Assembly: GCA_017480325.1 (NCBI GenBank)
Contig: JAFVAY010000009.1
Location: 111,114-175,113, forward strand
DNA length: 64,000 nt
Direction: 5' to 3'
From: Clostridiales bacterium
GTDB lineage: Bacteria; Bacillota; Clostridia; Saccharofermentanales; Saccharofermentanaceae
Under the pieces are notes generated by a model. That model had not been told where the DNA came from, did no database searches, and saw only the letters and a list, made by a program, of their open reading frames with translations. Positions within the stretch are counted from its first letter, which is position 1, and every line of letters starts with the position of its first letter. Made by a program: the position numbers and the translations under genes. Of the stretch, positions 1-9,769 are shown in pieces.

Positions 1-1380
1 CTCCAGGAACCACTTCTTGATCTTAGTAAGCTCGTAGATCTCATCGATGGTAGCACCTTTGCGCAGGGCTTCATAGATAATGAACTGACGTTCACTCGAG
101 GGGTACACAAGCTTGGCAAGGAGCTCGTCCTTGGAAAGCTCGTTGAAGTCCTTGGCGTAACCTAAGCCGTAACGGCCGGTCTCGAGACTTCTTATCGCCT
201 TCTGGAACGCTTCCTTATAGGTCTTACCGATACTCATTACCTCGCCTACCGCGCGCATCTGGGTACCCAGCTTATCCGAAGCTCCCTTGAACTTCTCGAA
301 GGCCCATCTCGCGAACTTAATTACAACATAATCGCCATCAGGAACGTACTTATCAAGTGTGCCGTACTTGCCGCAAGGGATCTCATCAAGTGTAAGACCG
401 CAGGCGAGCATCGCGGATACCAAAGCAATGGGGAAGCCCGTAGCCTTGGACGCAAGCGCCGAAGATCTTGAAGTTCTGGGGTTGATCTCGATGACTACGG
501 TCCTGTCTGATACAGGATCGTGTGCGAACTGACAGTTACAGCCTCCAATAACCTCGATCGCCTCGACGATCTTATAGGACTGCTCCTGAAGTCTCTGCTG
601 AACCTCTTCGGAGATAGTAAGCATAGGTGCCGAACAGAAGGAATCACCCGTATGAACTCCGATAGGATCGATGTTCTCGATGAAGCAGACCGTGATCTTA
701 TTGTTCTTGGCGTCTCTTACTACTTCGAGCTCGAGCTCTTCCCATCCTGCGATGGACTCTTCTACGAGAACCTGGTGTATAAGGCTCGCCTGAAGACCTC
801 TCTCACAGACGGTCTTAAGCTCCTCCACATTATAGACGAGACCGCCGCCTGCACCGCCCATGGTATAGGCAGGTCTTAATACTACCGGGTAATGAAGCTC
901 CTCAGCGATCTTGACCGCTTCCTCTACCGAGTATGCTTCGTGAGATCTCGGCATCTCGATACCTAAGGAATCCATGGTGTTCTTGAACTCTATTCTGTCC
1001 TCGCCGCGCTCGATGGCGTCTACCTGAACACCAATTACCTGAACATTGTACTTATCGAGAATACCTGCCTTTGAAAGCTCGGAACACAGATTAAGTCCCG
1101 ACTGTCCGCCCAGATTAGGGAGAAGTGCGTCGGGCTTTTCCTTTGCAATTATCTGCTCGATCCTGGTGACATTCAAGGGCTCGATGTAAGTCCTGTCGGC
1201 CACGTCAGGGTCCGTCATGATGGTAGCAGGATTGCTGTTCACCAGTACGATCTCATAACCGAGATTCTTCAGGGCTTTACAGGCCTGAGTTCCCGAATAG
1301 TCAAACTCGCACGCCTGACCGATAATGATCGGGCCTGAACCGATGATTAGGATCTTGTTGATGTCTTCTCTCTTGGGCAT
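1..1380 (-). CDS. carB: Carbamoyl-phosphate synthase large subunit (partial, runs off left edge)
   Basis: Makes carbamoyl phosphate from bicarbonate, ATP and glutamine-derived ammonia for pyrimidine and arginine synthesis in the cytoplasm. I translated the minus strand from the ATG at 1380: it begins MPKREDINKILIIGSGPI, followed by the ATP-grasp glycine-rich stretch TMGGAGGG and by EINPRTSRSSALASKATG, all typical of CarB. About 460 of the usual ~1070 residues are in the window; the stop is beyond base 1. Thirty bases separate it from thrC on the same strand, so it is probably the last visible gene of the long minus-strand operon. No carA is visible; it may lie elsewhere. Identity is very secure. 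Confidence 0.96.
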   Translation of the reverse strand, partial: MPKREDINKILIIGSGPIIIGQACEFDYSGTQACKALKNLGYEIVLVNSNPATIMTDPDVADRTYIEPLNVTRIEQIIAKEKPDALLPNLGGQSGLNLCSELSKAGILDKYNVQVIGVQVDAIERGEDRIEFKNTMDSLGIEMPRSHEAYSVEEAVKIAEELHYPVVLRPAYTMGGAGGGLVYNVEELKTVCERGLQASLIHQVLVEESIAGWEELELEVVRDAKNNKITVCFIENIDPIGVHTGDSFCSAPMLTISEEVQQRLQEQSYKIVEAIEVIGGCNCQFAHDPVSDRTVVIEINPRTSRSSALASKATGFPIALVSAMLACGLTLDEIPCGKYGTLDKYVPDGDYVVIKFARWAFEKFKGASDKLGTQMRAVGEVMSIGKTYKEAFQKAIRSLETGRYGLGYAKDFNELSKDELLAKLVYPSSERQFIIYEALRKGATIDEIYELTKIKKWFLE

Positions 1381-1410
1381 TTGCTTTTCCCCCGTATGTA
1401 TTAAATTGTT

Positions 1411-2916
1411 TTAACCTAGAAGTATGCTTCTTACCTTAGCTTCCATGTCTTCCTTGTCGATAACATCCTTGTGAAGTATCGGCTTGCTCGACAGATTCTT
1501 GATCGCCTCGGGAATCTGAAGTCCGCTCTCGTCCGACAGCTCCTCGATAAGCTCCTCGATACTCTTGTCCTTGCTGTAGCCGTCGCCTCTCAGCGCATCC
1601 ATAACAGAAGGCGCGAACTTGAAGGGCGAGGCTGTGGAGGCGAAGACGGTCTTACATTCGTCGCCGGACCTCTGGTGATAGCGGTTATAGATGTTGAAGC
1701 CGACCGCGGTATGCGTATCCACTACGTTGTCGGTCCTGTCATATACATCAAGTATTGTCTTGGAGACTCCGGTATCATCCGCGAAGCCACCTACGAAAAG
1801 CATCTGCATCCGCTTCAGCGTCTGAGGATCAACCTTGTACACACCCTCGGAATTAAGCTCTTGCATCCACGCCTTGACCTGCTCGGAATTGCCGTCCGTT
1901 ATCTCGAACAGAAGTCTCTCGAGGTTAGACGAGATCAGTATATCCATGGAAGGCGATGTGGTCTTATAGAAATCTCTGTTCCTGTCGTACTTTCCTGACG
2001 AGAAGAAGTCACAGAGCACCTTATTCTTATTAGATGCACAGATAAGTCTGTGAACCGGAATGCCCATCTGCTTAGCGAACCAGGCAGCCAGAATATTACC
2101 GAAGTTGCCCGTCGGAACAACAATATTAATAGCCTCACCCTTCTCTATCTTCTCCTGTCTTAGAAGCTCGACGTAGGAATAGACATAGTATGCAATCTGC
2201 GGAGCCAGACGTCCCCAGTTAATGGAGTTGGCAGAGGAGAGCTTAACGCCGCCCTTAAGAAGCTCCTCGTTGAACTCCTTATCTGCGAAGATCTTCTTCA
2301 CTCCGGTCTGAGCATCATCGAAGCATCCGTTGACAGCCACAACATGAGTGTTATCACCGGTAGTGGTGATCATCTGAAGCTTCTGAGCCTCTGATACTCC
2401 ACCCGTCGGATAGAAAACGATTATCTCCGTTCCCGGAAGATCCTTAAAGCCTTCCAGCGCAGCCTTGCCGGTATCTCCGGAGGTTGCCGTGAGGATACAT
2501 ATCTTCTTGTTCTCACCTGTTTTCTTCAAAGAAGCCGTCATAAGATGCGGAAGCATCTGCAATGCAACATCCTTGAAGGCACAAGTAGGGCCGTGCCAAA
2601 GCTCCAGAATGTATTCTCTGTCGTTATAGGAATTAAGCTGCACAAGAGGAACCGGATCCTCTCCCCACTTCTCTTCACTGTAGGCTTCTCTCGTGTACTC
2701 CAGAAGCTCGGACTCGGAGAAATCATCAAGGTACTTAGAAAGAACTCTGGCAGACATCTCACAGAATCTCATATTCTTCATCTGCTCGATATCCTCATCC
2801 GTAAGTGACGGAATGGACTCAGGTACGAACAGACCTCCATCAGGAGCAATTCCTAAGATGATCGCTTCCTGGGCTGTGAACTTACCCTCATATCCTCTGG
2901 TACTAATATACTTCAT
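1411..2916 (-). CDS. thrC: Threonine synthase
   Basis: PLP enzyme converting O-phosphohomoserine to threonine. The 501-residue length fits the longer ThrC class. The N-terminus (MKYISTRG) and the PLP-lysine segment HGPTCAFKDVALQ, with the Schiff-base lysine at about residue 115, are diagnostic, as is the SGDTGKAALEGF phosphate-binding loop. The ATG overlaps the stop of the upstream TPR-like gene by 4 bp (ATGA), so the two are translationally coupled, which also supports this start. No homoserine kinase or dehydrogenase is nearby. Confidence 0.96.
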   Translation of the reverse strand: MKYISTRGYEGKFTAQEAIILGIAPDGGLFVPESIPSLTDEDIEQMKNMRFCEMSARVLSKYLDDFSESELLEYTREAYSEEKWGEDPVPLVQLNSYNDREYILELWHGPTCAFKDVALQMLPHLMTASLKKTGENKKICILTATSGDTGKAALEGFKDLPGTEIIVFYPTGGVSEAQKLQMITTTGDNTHVVAVNGCFDDAQTGVKKIFADKEFNEELLKGGVKLSSANSINWGRLAPQIAYYVYSYVELLRQEKIEKGEAINIVVPTGNFGNILAAWFAKQMGIPVHRLICASNKNKVLCDFFSSGKYDRNRDFYKTTSPSMDILISSNLERLLFEITDGNSEQVKAWMQELNSEGVYKVDPQTLKRMQMLFVGGFADDTGVSKTILDVYDRTDNVVDTHTAVGFNIYNRYHQRSGDECKTVFASTASPFKFAPSVMDALRGDGYSKDKSIEELIEELSDESGLQIPEAIKNLSSKPILHKDVIDKEDMEAKVRSILLG

Positions 2917-3794
2917 TGTGCTACCTCACTCTCTGCTGTCGTCTGATCTGTTGAAGTCTCCTGTGAAGCATTGCCTGCGCCGTAATTATTCGCATAGGCC
3001 TCAATGATAGAAGCGACCTCCGGATCTGCCTTATGCTGATCCAGCTGATCTATCAGGAAATCCAATCTGTCAGATGTATCTTTACTGTTACGGACCGTTG
3101 CAACCGTCGGGATAATGACGAAGATCACCAACAAAGCGACCAACGCCACCGCCAACGTGGCAGATACGATCTTAACCGTTAACCTTAAATTATCGGCGGG
3201 AGTTCTGACGCTCTCTACATTGATATCGTCATTCATCTCATCTCCGCCGGAGCTGCTTCTCATCATGATGTCTCTTTTTTCCTTCTCAGAGGCCATCTTG
3301 AAGTCATTACGGCCTGAAGAAGCACGCATCAGGATAGGAGCCTGCATGGCGGTTCTCGCGGCAGGCTTGGAGCTTCCCTCACCCACCATAGAAGAGATAT
3401 CCTTCTTACGCTTACGAACCTCCGGTGCAGGAGCCGGCTCCTGTTCATCTGCTCTTGCCATCTTAATGGCCTCCTGAGCAACGGTTAAATGCTGCTCGGA
3501 AGCAAGAGAATTATTAACTGCATATTCAAGCGCATCTACGGCTCTTCTGAATGAGCCCTCTCTCGCGAGACAAAGCCCATATACAAGGGCGGTATCTCCC
3601 CATGTAGGATACTTGGTTATAAGAGGCTTAAGTATGATCTGTGCGACGTCGGTTCCGTCTCTTTGTGAATTGAGGAGTGCGCGATTAAACTGCTTAACAG
3701 CGTAGGCTTTATCTTCTGTGCTCATGTCATAGAGGATCATATCCTTCTCCTCCATGGGTCGGAGCATCAGCGCCAGTTGTCTGTAATCGTGCAT
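2913..3794 (-). CDS. Single-pass membrane protein with N-terminal TPR-like helices
   Basis: Function unknown. Residues ~25-110 read as helical repeats (AVKQFNRALLNSQ, ...AVDALEYAVNNS), resembling TPR units. Then comes a basic, Pro/Ala-rich linker, a membrane segment at about residues 205-230 (rich in Val/Ala/Leu/Ile) and a short acidic Thr/Gln-rich tail. The predicted layout is a cytoplasmic TPR-like domain with a short outer tail. The chosen start has a GAGAGG site and lies inside the folC end; a second start (MILYDMST) also has a good GGAGG site, so the first ~19 residues are uncertain. It overlaps both folC and thrC, which implies coupling in one operon. Confidence 0.7.
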   Translation of the reverse strand: MHDYRQLALMLRPMEEKDMILYDMSTEDKAYAVKQFNRALLNSQRDGTDVAQIILKPLITKYPTWGDTALVYGLCLAREGSFRRAVDALEYAVNNSLASEQHLTVAQEAIKMARADEQEPAPAPEVRKRKKDISSMVGEGSSKPAARTAMQAPILMRASSGRNDFKMASEKEKRDIMMRSSSGGDEMNDDINVESVRTPADNLRLTVKIVSATLAVALVALLVIFVIIPTVATVRNSKDTSDRLDFLIDQLDQHKADPEVASIIEAYANNYGAGNASQETSTDQTTAESEVAQ

Positions 3795-5152
3795 AATTTA
3801 CCTCTCACTTCGCCTATAAGGTAGAGGGAACCTGTCACCAGTAACGGTATCCCGTCTTCTCTTGTCCTCCGGCAGGCTTCAGACACCCCTTCCAAGGCGC
3901 TGTCAAAGGATAAAGGCATAATCAAGTTATTATACACGAAGCTAATCATTTTAGAAAGAGATTCAGGGTCCATGGTGCGGGGATTATTGACCTTCACAGC
4001 GTATACCTCACAAGGGTCAAGCCCCGCCTCCTTGTAGGCCCTGAGCATCCCCTCGACATTCTTGTCCGCCATAACACCTATAACCACACGGAATCTCATG
4101 TCCTTGAACCGTCCGTTACACATATCCTTCAAGGTACTGACCAAGCTCTCGGCGCACTGCACGTTGTGTCCTCCGTCAAGGATCACCGCAGGCTCGAGTC
4201 TAAGAAGCTCAGCTCTGCCCTTCCATCTGGCAAGGGCTATCCCATCTTGTATAACCTCATACTTAAGGCCGAAGACCTCCTTAAGGACTTTTACGGCAAG
4301 AGTGGCATTAAGCACCTGGTGCCTGCCCTGAAGGCTTGTCTCATATTCCTCCTCACCTATGGCGAAGATCATCCTTCCGTCATCGGTAAATCGTGCGATT
4401 TCCTCCTGTGCGGGGACAAAGGTCAGAGACGACACTTTATGTGATGTGGCTTCATCGATAATTGTCTGTCGTACCTTGTCCCTAGAGGTCTTATCAAGAA
4501 GCATATGCTCAGGATCAGCGACAAAGGCCGGTACACCTTGCTTGAATATACCCGCCTTCTCGGATGCTATCTGCTCTATGGTATCACCGAGACGATCCTG
4601 ATGATCTAAGCCTATGGAAGTTATTACAGTGGCAAGAGGTGCTTCGATGACATTCGTCGAATCTAGCCTTCCACCGAGTCCCGTCTCAAGAACCGCCACA
4701 TCCACCTTCTCGTCCCTGAACCAAAGATAACAAACAGCGGTCATAAGCTCGAATTCCGTAGGGTGCTCGAAGCCGTTAGTGAGCATGATCTCTGTCGCCT
4801 CCTTGACCTTAGATACATACTCTTCAAGCTTTGCTTCGGGTATCTCGCCTTCGGTCTCGTCTAATGATAAACGTTCAAGTCCGTCATGACCGTCAATTAT
4901 CCTCATTCTCTCGGAGAATCTCTCCAGGAAAGGAGAGGTATAGATTCCCACCTTAAGTCCCGAGGCCGCAAGGCAGGAAGCAATATACGTTACTGTAGAT
5001 CCCTTGCCGTTGGTACCTGCCACATGAACGACCTTAAGATCCTTCTCCGGATTCTCGAGGAGCCAGTCAAGCTCGTACATTCGATCGAGACCGAGATTGA
5101 TACCAAACTTCTCAGAATCCTTGATAAACTGCGGTACTTTACTATCAGACAT
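3767..5152 (-). CDS. folC: Folylpolyglutamate synthase / dihydrofolate synthase
   Basis: Mur-ligase-type enzyme adding glutamate to folates (and probably to dihydropteroate). The P-loop GTNGKGST is at residues 46-53, followed by the family block YTSPFLERFSERM and LETGLGGRLDSTNVI. The ILDGGHN motif marks the C-terminal domain. Length 461 is slightly longer than average. The start overlaps the end of the GtrA-like gene by 8 bp and the 3' end overlaps the next gene by 28 bp, consistent with one polycistronic message. Confidence 0.95.
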   Translation of the reverse strand: MSDSKVPQFIKDSEKFGINLGLDRMYELDWLLENPEKDLKVVHVAGTNGKGSTVTYIASCLAASGLKVGIYTSPFLERFSERMRIIDGHDGLERLSLDETEGEIPEAKLEEYVSKVKEATEIMLTNGFEHPTEFELMTAVCYLWFRDEKVDVAVLETGLGGRLDSTNVIEAPLATVITSIGLDHQDRLGDTIEQIASEKAGIFKQGVPAFVADPEHMLLDKTSRDKVRQTIIDEATSHKVSSLTFVPAQEEIARFTDDGRMIFAIGEEEYETSLQGRHQVLNATLAVKVLKEVFGLKYEVIQDGIALARWKGRAELLRLEPAVILDGGHNVQCAESLVSTLKDMCNGRFKDMRFRVVIGVMADKNVEGMLRAYKEAGLDPCEVYAVKVNNPRTMDPESLSKMISFVYNNLIMPLSFDSALEGVSEACRRTREDGIPLLVTGSLYLIGEVRGKLCTITDNWR

Positions 5153-5711
5153 GATCCTCTTCCTTTATATCAAGTTTATCCGTGTTGACTACCCTGAACA
5201 CTATCCATTTACTGATGATAAAATTCATGGCAATCAGGACAATGTTATTCAGAATCTTAATTACGTACAGACATGTACAGTTAAAACCCAGCAGCGATAT
5301 CAAAACATGCTCCTTCGGAAGCTTCAGCAACTTCTCGCTTAAGAAGACCATAAAGGAGAACAACGCTATCTCAATTACCAGAAAGGTCGAGAATCTTGCC
5401 GCAGCAAAGGCAAGAAGCCTTCTTATATGATTTCCTCTGTTTCTGAAGACGAAGACACTGTTGGTCGCATAGGCAGTAAGAATCGTTACTATCCACGATA
5501 CAAATTGTTTAACTACCAGACTTAAGTCATAAGAATATCCGAACACATCTATATTGATGGTCTTTATGAGTATCAGATCCATGATAACGAAGGATAAGAA
5601 ATTTGCCAGTGCCGTAAACACACCGGCAAATGGATACATCAGCAGCTCGCGAAGTCTTTCTTGACCTGCTGTCAGATCGTCACTTCCGAAGAATAGCTCC
5701 TTTGCCTTCAT
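5145..5711 (-). CDS. GtrA-like four-helix membrane protein
   Basis: Small integral membrane protein with four hydrophobic segments (about residues 25-50, 65-90, 100-125, 140-165) separated by short loops, the pattern of the GtrA/DPMS family, which is associated with flipping or handling of lipid-linked sugars. The N-terminal LLMYPFAGVFTALANFLSF and the mid-protein TNSVFVF are characteristic. The basic spacer FRNRGNHIRRL fits a cytoplasmic loop. The substrate cannot be inferred from the neighbours. It lies 3 bases after the cohesin-like surface protein and overlaps folC. Confidence 0.82.
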   Translation of the reverse strand: MKAKELFFGSDDLTAGQERLRELLMYPFAGVFTALANFLSFVIMDLILIKTINIDVFGYSYDLSLVVKQFVSWIVTILTAYATNSVFVFRNRGNHIRRLLAFAAARFSTFLVIEIALFSFMVFLSEKLLKLPKEHVLISLLGFNCTCLYVIKILNNIVLIAMNFIISKWIVFRVVNTDKLDIKEEDHV

Positions 5712-5714
5712 ACA

Positions 5715-7166
5715 TCAGACTCTCTTCGGCCTAGGGTTCGTTCTGGAGGTAATAACTCTCCTTATGACATAGACCATGATAACGATAAAGATCGACTGAA
5801 GAACCGATAGTGTAATAAACAGGTAGAAAAGATTACGATATACGATCTCAGCGGACTGATCAACGCTCTTATACTCGTAGAATTTACCCGTATCAGGATC
5901 ATAGTGATAGAAGCTGCCATTACCTGCATCATCGGTAAAGTAAGAGATAAAATCACCGTACTTATTAACGTATCCGCTCATCTCAACCCCTTCGATCTCG
6001 ATGCTCCCCTCTCTGAATGCTCTGGGTACGGTGATCTCCTCGGGAGTATCCACATTATTAAGCACACGACCGACAGATATCACAACATCATCAGGTCTGT
6101 ATACTGTGGCTATACCGGATACGGGATTATAGAAATATAAAGACGGCTCCTCTACGCCGTTATAGACATAAACTAGCACGCTGGCTATACCGTCCTTCGC
6201 GAAGACAGGAACAGAATAACCGTTGATGGTTCTCGTGGTCTGAATGAAGCCCTCGGGAATACTGAGATTAGAGGGGAAAGTCATAAAGGTGTAAGTAACA
6301 CCATCACTATCAATAAATCCGGAGCCCTCGGGGATATAGTTCTCCTGCCTATTGACAAATATACGATACTCTCTCCATCTGATACCGTCCTGAGCCAGTA
6401 CATGAACAGAAACAATATTCTCACCGGATGACAGATTATCTGCTCCGTCTATCGAGACAGTAGCCTGAAGATTATTGGGAATAGCATTGACGAATATATC
6501 GGTAACATCTCGGCTTACCGATGCCGAATACTCGAACACCTGAGGATCGAAGGCAGGAGTCATGGTCACACGGTCTATGGATAATGATGCCAATGTGGCA
6601 TCTGTTGATACACCGTGAGCAATATTTACGGTAATAGGCTCGTAGCTGTAGGAAGTAATATCAGCACCGTCGGATCTTGTAAAGGTACCGGTAGAGCCTA
6701 TCGAAATCGAAGTGTCCCCCGATGCATCTGACTTTGCTCTTAAAGACAGCTGGAACAGCATAGTCTGAACATCCGTGTCGAAGGGTTCTACGTCAAGACC
6801 GGTCTCATCATCGATAACCTCCACGAAGTCGGCGGATATCTCCACACTGCCCGATCCTGAATCGTTGACCGTAAATTCATATCCTGACAGCACCGTTGCC
6901 GGAGTAACGGATACGAACACAAACTGCGAAGGATCGTATATCAGTTCTACAGGACCGAATTCCGATATGGAATCAAAGGTATCACAATTGACGTTAATGT
7001 TAATTATGTCGCCCGGATTAACGGTCTGTGTCTGAGTAGACAGAGAAAGAAGGATCGTTCCGTCTGCATTGATTGTCTTTGAAGGAAAAGACAGGCAAAG
7101 ACTACCGGCGATTATAAGGGCTACCAGCCCGGATAATAATCTTGTTACTCCCCCTCTTCTTATCAT
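5715..7166 (-). CDS. Surface protein with cohesin-like and cadherin-like beta-sandwich domains
   Basis: Exported, membrane-anchored protein. The start at 7166 follows an AAGGA site; an upstream in-frame ATG at 7193 lies inside the previous gene. After a signal segment (~residues 5-30), residues ~35-180 look like a cohesin fold (NPGDIININVNCDTFDSIS... then LIYDPSQFVF). Residues ~190-275 match the cadherin-like beta-sandwich pattern (SLSIDRVTMTPAFDPQVFEY). A C-terminal membrane helix ends in basic residues (VIRRVITSRTNPRPKRV), giving an outward-facing protein. A cohesin domain can bind a dockerin, but I see no dockerin in the window, so scaffold function is only a possibility. It directly follows the GH73-like gene. 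Confidence 0.75.
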   Translation of the reverse strand: MIRRGGVTRLLSGLVALIIAGSLCLSFPSKTINADGTILLSLSTQTQTVNPGDIININVNCDTFDSISEFGPVELIYDPSQFVFVSVTPATVLSGYEFTVNDSGSGSVEISADFVEVIDDETGLDVEPFDTDVQTMLFQLSLRAKSDASGDTSISIGSTGTFTRSDGADITSYSYEPITVNIAHGVSTDATLASLSIDRVTMTPAFDPQVFEYSASVSRDVTDIFVNAIPNNLQATVSIDGADNLSSGENIVSVHVLAQDGIRWREYRIFVNRQENYIPEGSGFIDSDGVTYTFMTFPSNLSIPEGFIQTTRTINGYSVPVFAKDGIASVLVYVYNGVEEPSLYFYNPVSGIATVYRPDDVVISVGRVLNNVDTPEEITVPRAFREGSIEIEGVEMSGYVNKYGDFISYFTDDAGNGSFYHYDPDTGKFYEYKSVDQSAEIVYRNLFYLFITLSVLQSIFIVIMVYVIRRVITSRTNPRPKRV

Positions 7167-7176
7167 AGATCGTTCC

Positions 7177-9753
7177 TTAAGGCATATGCCCATACGAGTC
7201 GGGAAGACTTGTATATACGGGTATCACGAATTCGAAGGGTTCGTCCAGCATATCAGAGGATGCGTAGCTTCTGAAGTATCTGACACCCTCGCTGTATGCC
7301 ATGGCAATATTCTGAGCGTATTGATGCTGATAAAGACCGTCGTTATTACTAATGACGTCAAACTTCTGGAAGTAAAGCGTATTCTGTCCGATCGCTATAT
7401 AGCTTTGAGATATCCATATAGCACCACCGGTAATCGCATCCTCAACATTATCCCAAGGCAGAAGCAGCTGAGCTTCACGGTCATCTATGTACTGCGAATC
7501 GGGATCAGATCCCCACATAGCATATCTGGCTCCGTTGATAAGAGCTCCGTTCTCGACAGTAGGATCAGGGGTAGAGCCTATGTTGAAGAAATTGTAGTAT
7601 CCTTCATAGCCCGGCAACGTCCCGGTGCATAAAGCAGACTCACCGTTATAGCCCATCTCTTGTATTATTCTGCTGGCGATAAGATACGGAGATATACCGG
7701 AGGTTTGTCCGGCATCATATATGATCTGGGCATAGTCGATATCCTCTGTATCCATGAAGCTGCCTCTGATCATTGCTCTGACTCCGTCAACGGTATGTAT
7801 CGAAGAATTAAAGGACAATGTCTCGAAGGAGAATACATGGTTCTGATCAAGATAGTTTCTCGGATCAAGGAAATATCTTACAGCCTCATTAGTCGCAGCA
7901 TGCCAGCCTCCGCCGTCATATTCGGGGCTCGAGGAATTTGTCCAGGACGGATTGGAATTAATATTGGCAAGACTTCTGGACCCGCTGTCTTCGTAGTCGA
8001 GAACAGTGTAGAAATCAAGGCCCGTATTATACGGAGTGAATATGTAGTTCGGATGGAGCGAATGAAGGAGCCATAATCCGCTTCCATAACTTACAGGGAA
8101 CTGCGATAGTGTATCCTCACAGAAGGAACCTTCATCATCTCCTATAAGAACATGAAGTGCATATGTCTTGGATTCACCGTCGAAGGAGCTTACGGTAACC
8201 GATAATATATTCTCTCCCTGCGCGAAGGAGAAGCCGTCTCCCATATTAAGAGAGGTGACACCTGATGAATTAGTAAGATCAGCGGTTACTGTGGCAAAAT
8301 TGCCTTCCCTTGCAGATGCATTGACAATAAGAGACTCAACCTGATCTCCGGACATATAGCCGTAATCGGTAAGCTTAGAGCTGAACTCCGGGAAGTAAGA
8401 CAGATCTACGCCCGTTCCGACGAACTTAACCTCCAGCGATTCAAGAGCTCCGTTAATAGGAATATACGACAGGTCTTCGTAATTGACTGTCCTTACATTA
8501 TTACTCATGTCCTGAACTCGGACCTGTCTGCCGTAATAATCCGATGAATTTCCGGTAACGGGAAGCGAAGTCGGAACCGGGCCCACATCATCGACAACAG
8601 CAACCATATTGCCGTCATAATATGCAACTTCTCGGCTCTGAACCATGGTATAACTGACAGATCCCAAGTGATCCTCATTCAAGACTCCTCTCTCGACCTT
8701 CACGAAGAAGGTATTGGACACCCCGGTAAGACCGGTATCCTCAGAGATAGTTTGAACATCCTGTCGCAGTCCTCTTAAGACCTCCAGATCGTTACCCGGC
8801 AGATCGTTAACGCCTATAAGATTCCCGTACGCATCATAAAGAGAAACTCTGATATCGCCGGACAGGTTAAGGAAATTAACATACGCGTTCTGATCCTGAG
8901 CATCAAGAACATACCATGATGCCTGATTGCCTTCTGCGATCGATCCGGGCTGAACATTATAATTAACAAGCGACATAGTATTGGGAACAGATATATCGCC
9001 ACCGGCAATGACTGTGCCTCTGCCGTCAGAAGATCTGAGTAATATGAGCACCTCATGATTACCGGGTGACACTCCCTCGCTGTTCCAGGCCATAACAAAG
9101 CTTCTTGTGCCTTCTCCTTGGTCACGTATAACGATATTCCCCTGATAACAGGTTCCGTCAACAAAGAAATCTGTTCTTATACCGTCACCGGTAGTAACAA
9201 AGCTTCCTTCGACCTTACGAATCCCGAGAGTTATTCCTCCCTCCCCCTCCAGCGAAGAATCAATAACGCAGTCAGTAAAGCTATCCCCGGGAGCATCGGA
9301 TATATTACTCGATGCTTTAAGAGAACTGTTCGTTCGTGTAAGAATCTCATTGATGGCAAACATTCTTGAGCTATCGTTAAGAAGCCCCAATGTCTCTGCG
9401 ATCATCGACTGGTCAGAGCTGCCGCTTATTACTGTGGAAAGATCCTGAGCAAATGCCGTATCATCTCTTCCCTTAATGAGATAATCGGAGCTTGTAAAGG
9501 ATCTGACAACATAGTCACCTGTGGTATAGAAGCCCGATCCCACCCGATATAAGGCTCTGTACGAAGAATCCGAATTTCCGGTCAGAGCTGCAGTTCGGAT
9601 AACGATATCCTCATTTACGGATGATGGCTTATCGTAAGGAACACTCATACCGGACAAGGAAGCTCCGGCAATAATAATCGCCACCAGTGACACTACGAAC
9701 AATGCCGCCGCGATGATGAGATATTCTTTTGTCCGCTTAAACGAAGCAGCCAC
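7177..9753 (-). CDS. Large surface protein with cadherin-like and glucosaminidase-like (GH73) domains
   Basis: An 858-residue exported protein likely to cut peptidoglycan. The start codon is GTG with an AGGAG site 8 bases upstream. An N-terminal membrane anchor (~residues 12-33) precedes a long beta-rich stalk. Around residues 440-550 is a cadherin-like sandwich (SLEVKFVGTGVDLSYFPEFSS). The C-terminal third holds AQIIYDAGQTSGISPYLIASRIIQEMG followed by YYNFFNIG, the pattern of mannosyl-glycoprotein endo-beta-N-acetylglucosaminidase/GH73 domains, with the catalytic Glu probably in IIQEMG. It shares the cadherin-like module with the next gene, suggesting joint action at the cell wall. Confidence 0.8.
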   Translation of the reverse strand: MAASFKRTKEYLIIAAALFVVSLVAIIIAGASLSGMSVPYDKPSSVNEDIVIRTAALTGNSDSSYRALYRVGSGFYTTGDYVVRSFTSSDYLIKGRDDTAFAQDLSTVISGSSDQSMIAETLGLLNDSSRMFAINEILTRTNSSLKASSNISDAPGDSFTDCVIDSSLEGEGGITLGIRKVEGSFVTTGDGIRTDFFVDGTCYQGNIVIRDQGEGTRSFVMAWNSEGVSPGNHEVLILLRSSDGRGTVIAGGDISVPNTMSLVNYNVQPGSIAEGNQASWYVLDAQDQNAYVNFLNLSGDIRVSLYDAYGNLIGVNDLPGNDLEVLRGLRQDVQTISEDTGLTGVSNTFFVKVERGVLNEDHLGSVSYTMVQSREVAYYDGNMVAVVDDVGPVPTSLPVTGNSSDYYGRQVRVQDMSNNVRTVNYEDLSYIPINGALESLEVKFVGTGVDLSYFPEFSSKLTDYGYMSGDQVESLIVNASAREGNFATVTADLTNSSGVTSLNMGDGFSFAQGENILSVTVSSFDGESKTYALHVLIGDDEGSFCEDTLSQFPVSYGSGLWLLHSLHPNYIFTPYNTGLDFYTVLDYEDSGSRSLANINSNPSWTNSSSPEYDGGGWHAATNEAVRYFLDPRNYLDQNHVFSFETLSFNSSIHTVDGVRAMIRGSFMDTEDIDYAQIIYDAGQTSGISPYLIASRIIQEMGYNGESALCTGTLPGYEGYYNFFNIGSTPDPTVENGALINGARYAMWGSDPDSQYIDDREAQLLLPWDNVEDAITGGAIWISQSYIAIGQNTLYFQKFDVISNNDGLYQHQYAQNIAMAYSEGVRYFRSYASSDMLDEPFEFVIPVYTSLPDSYGHMP

Positions 9754-9769
9754 CCGTAATCTCCTGTCG

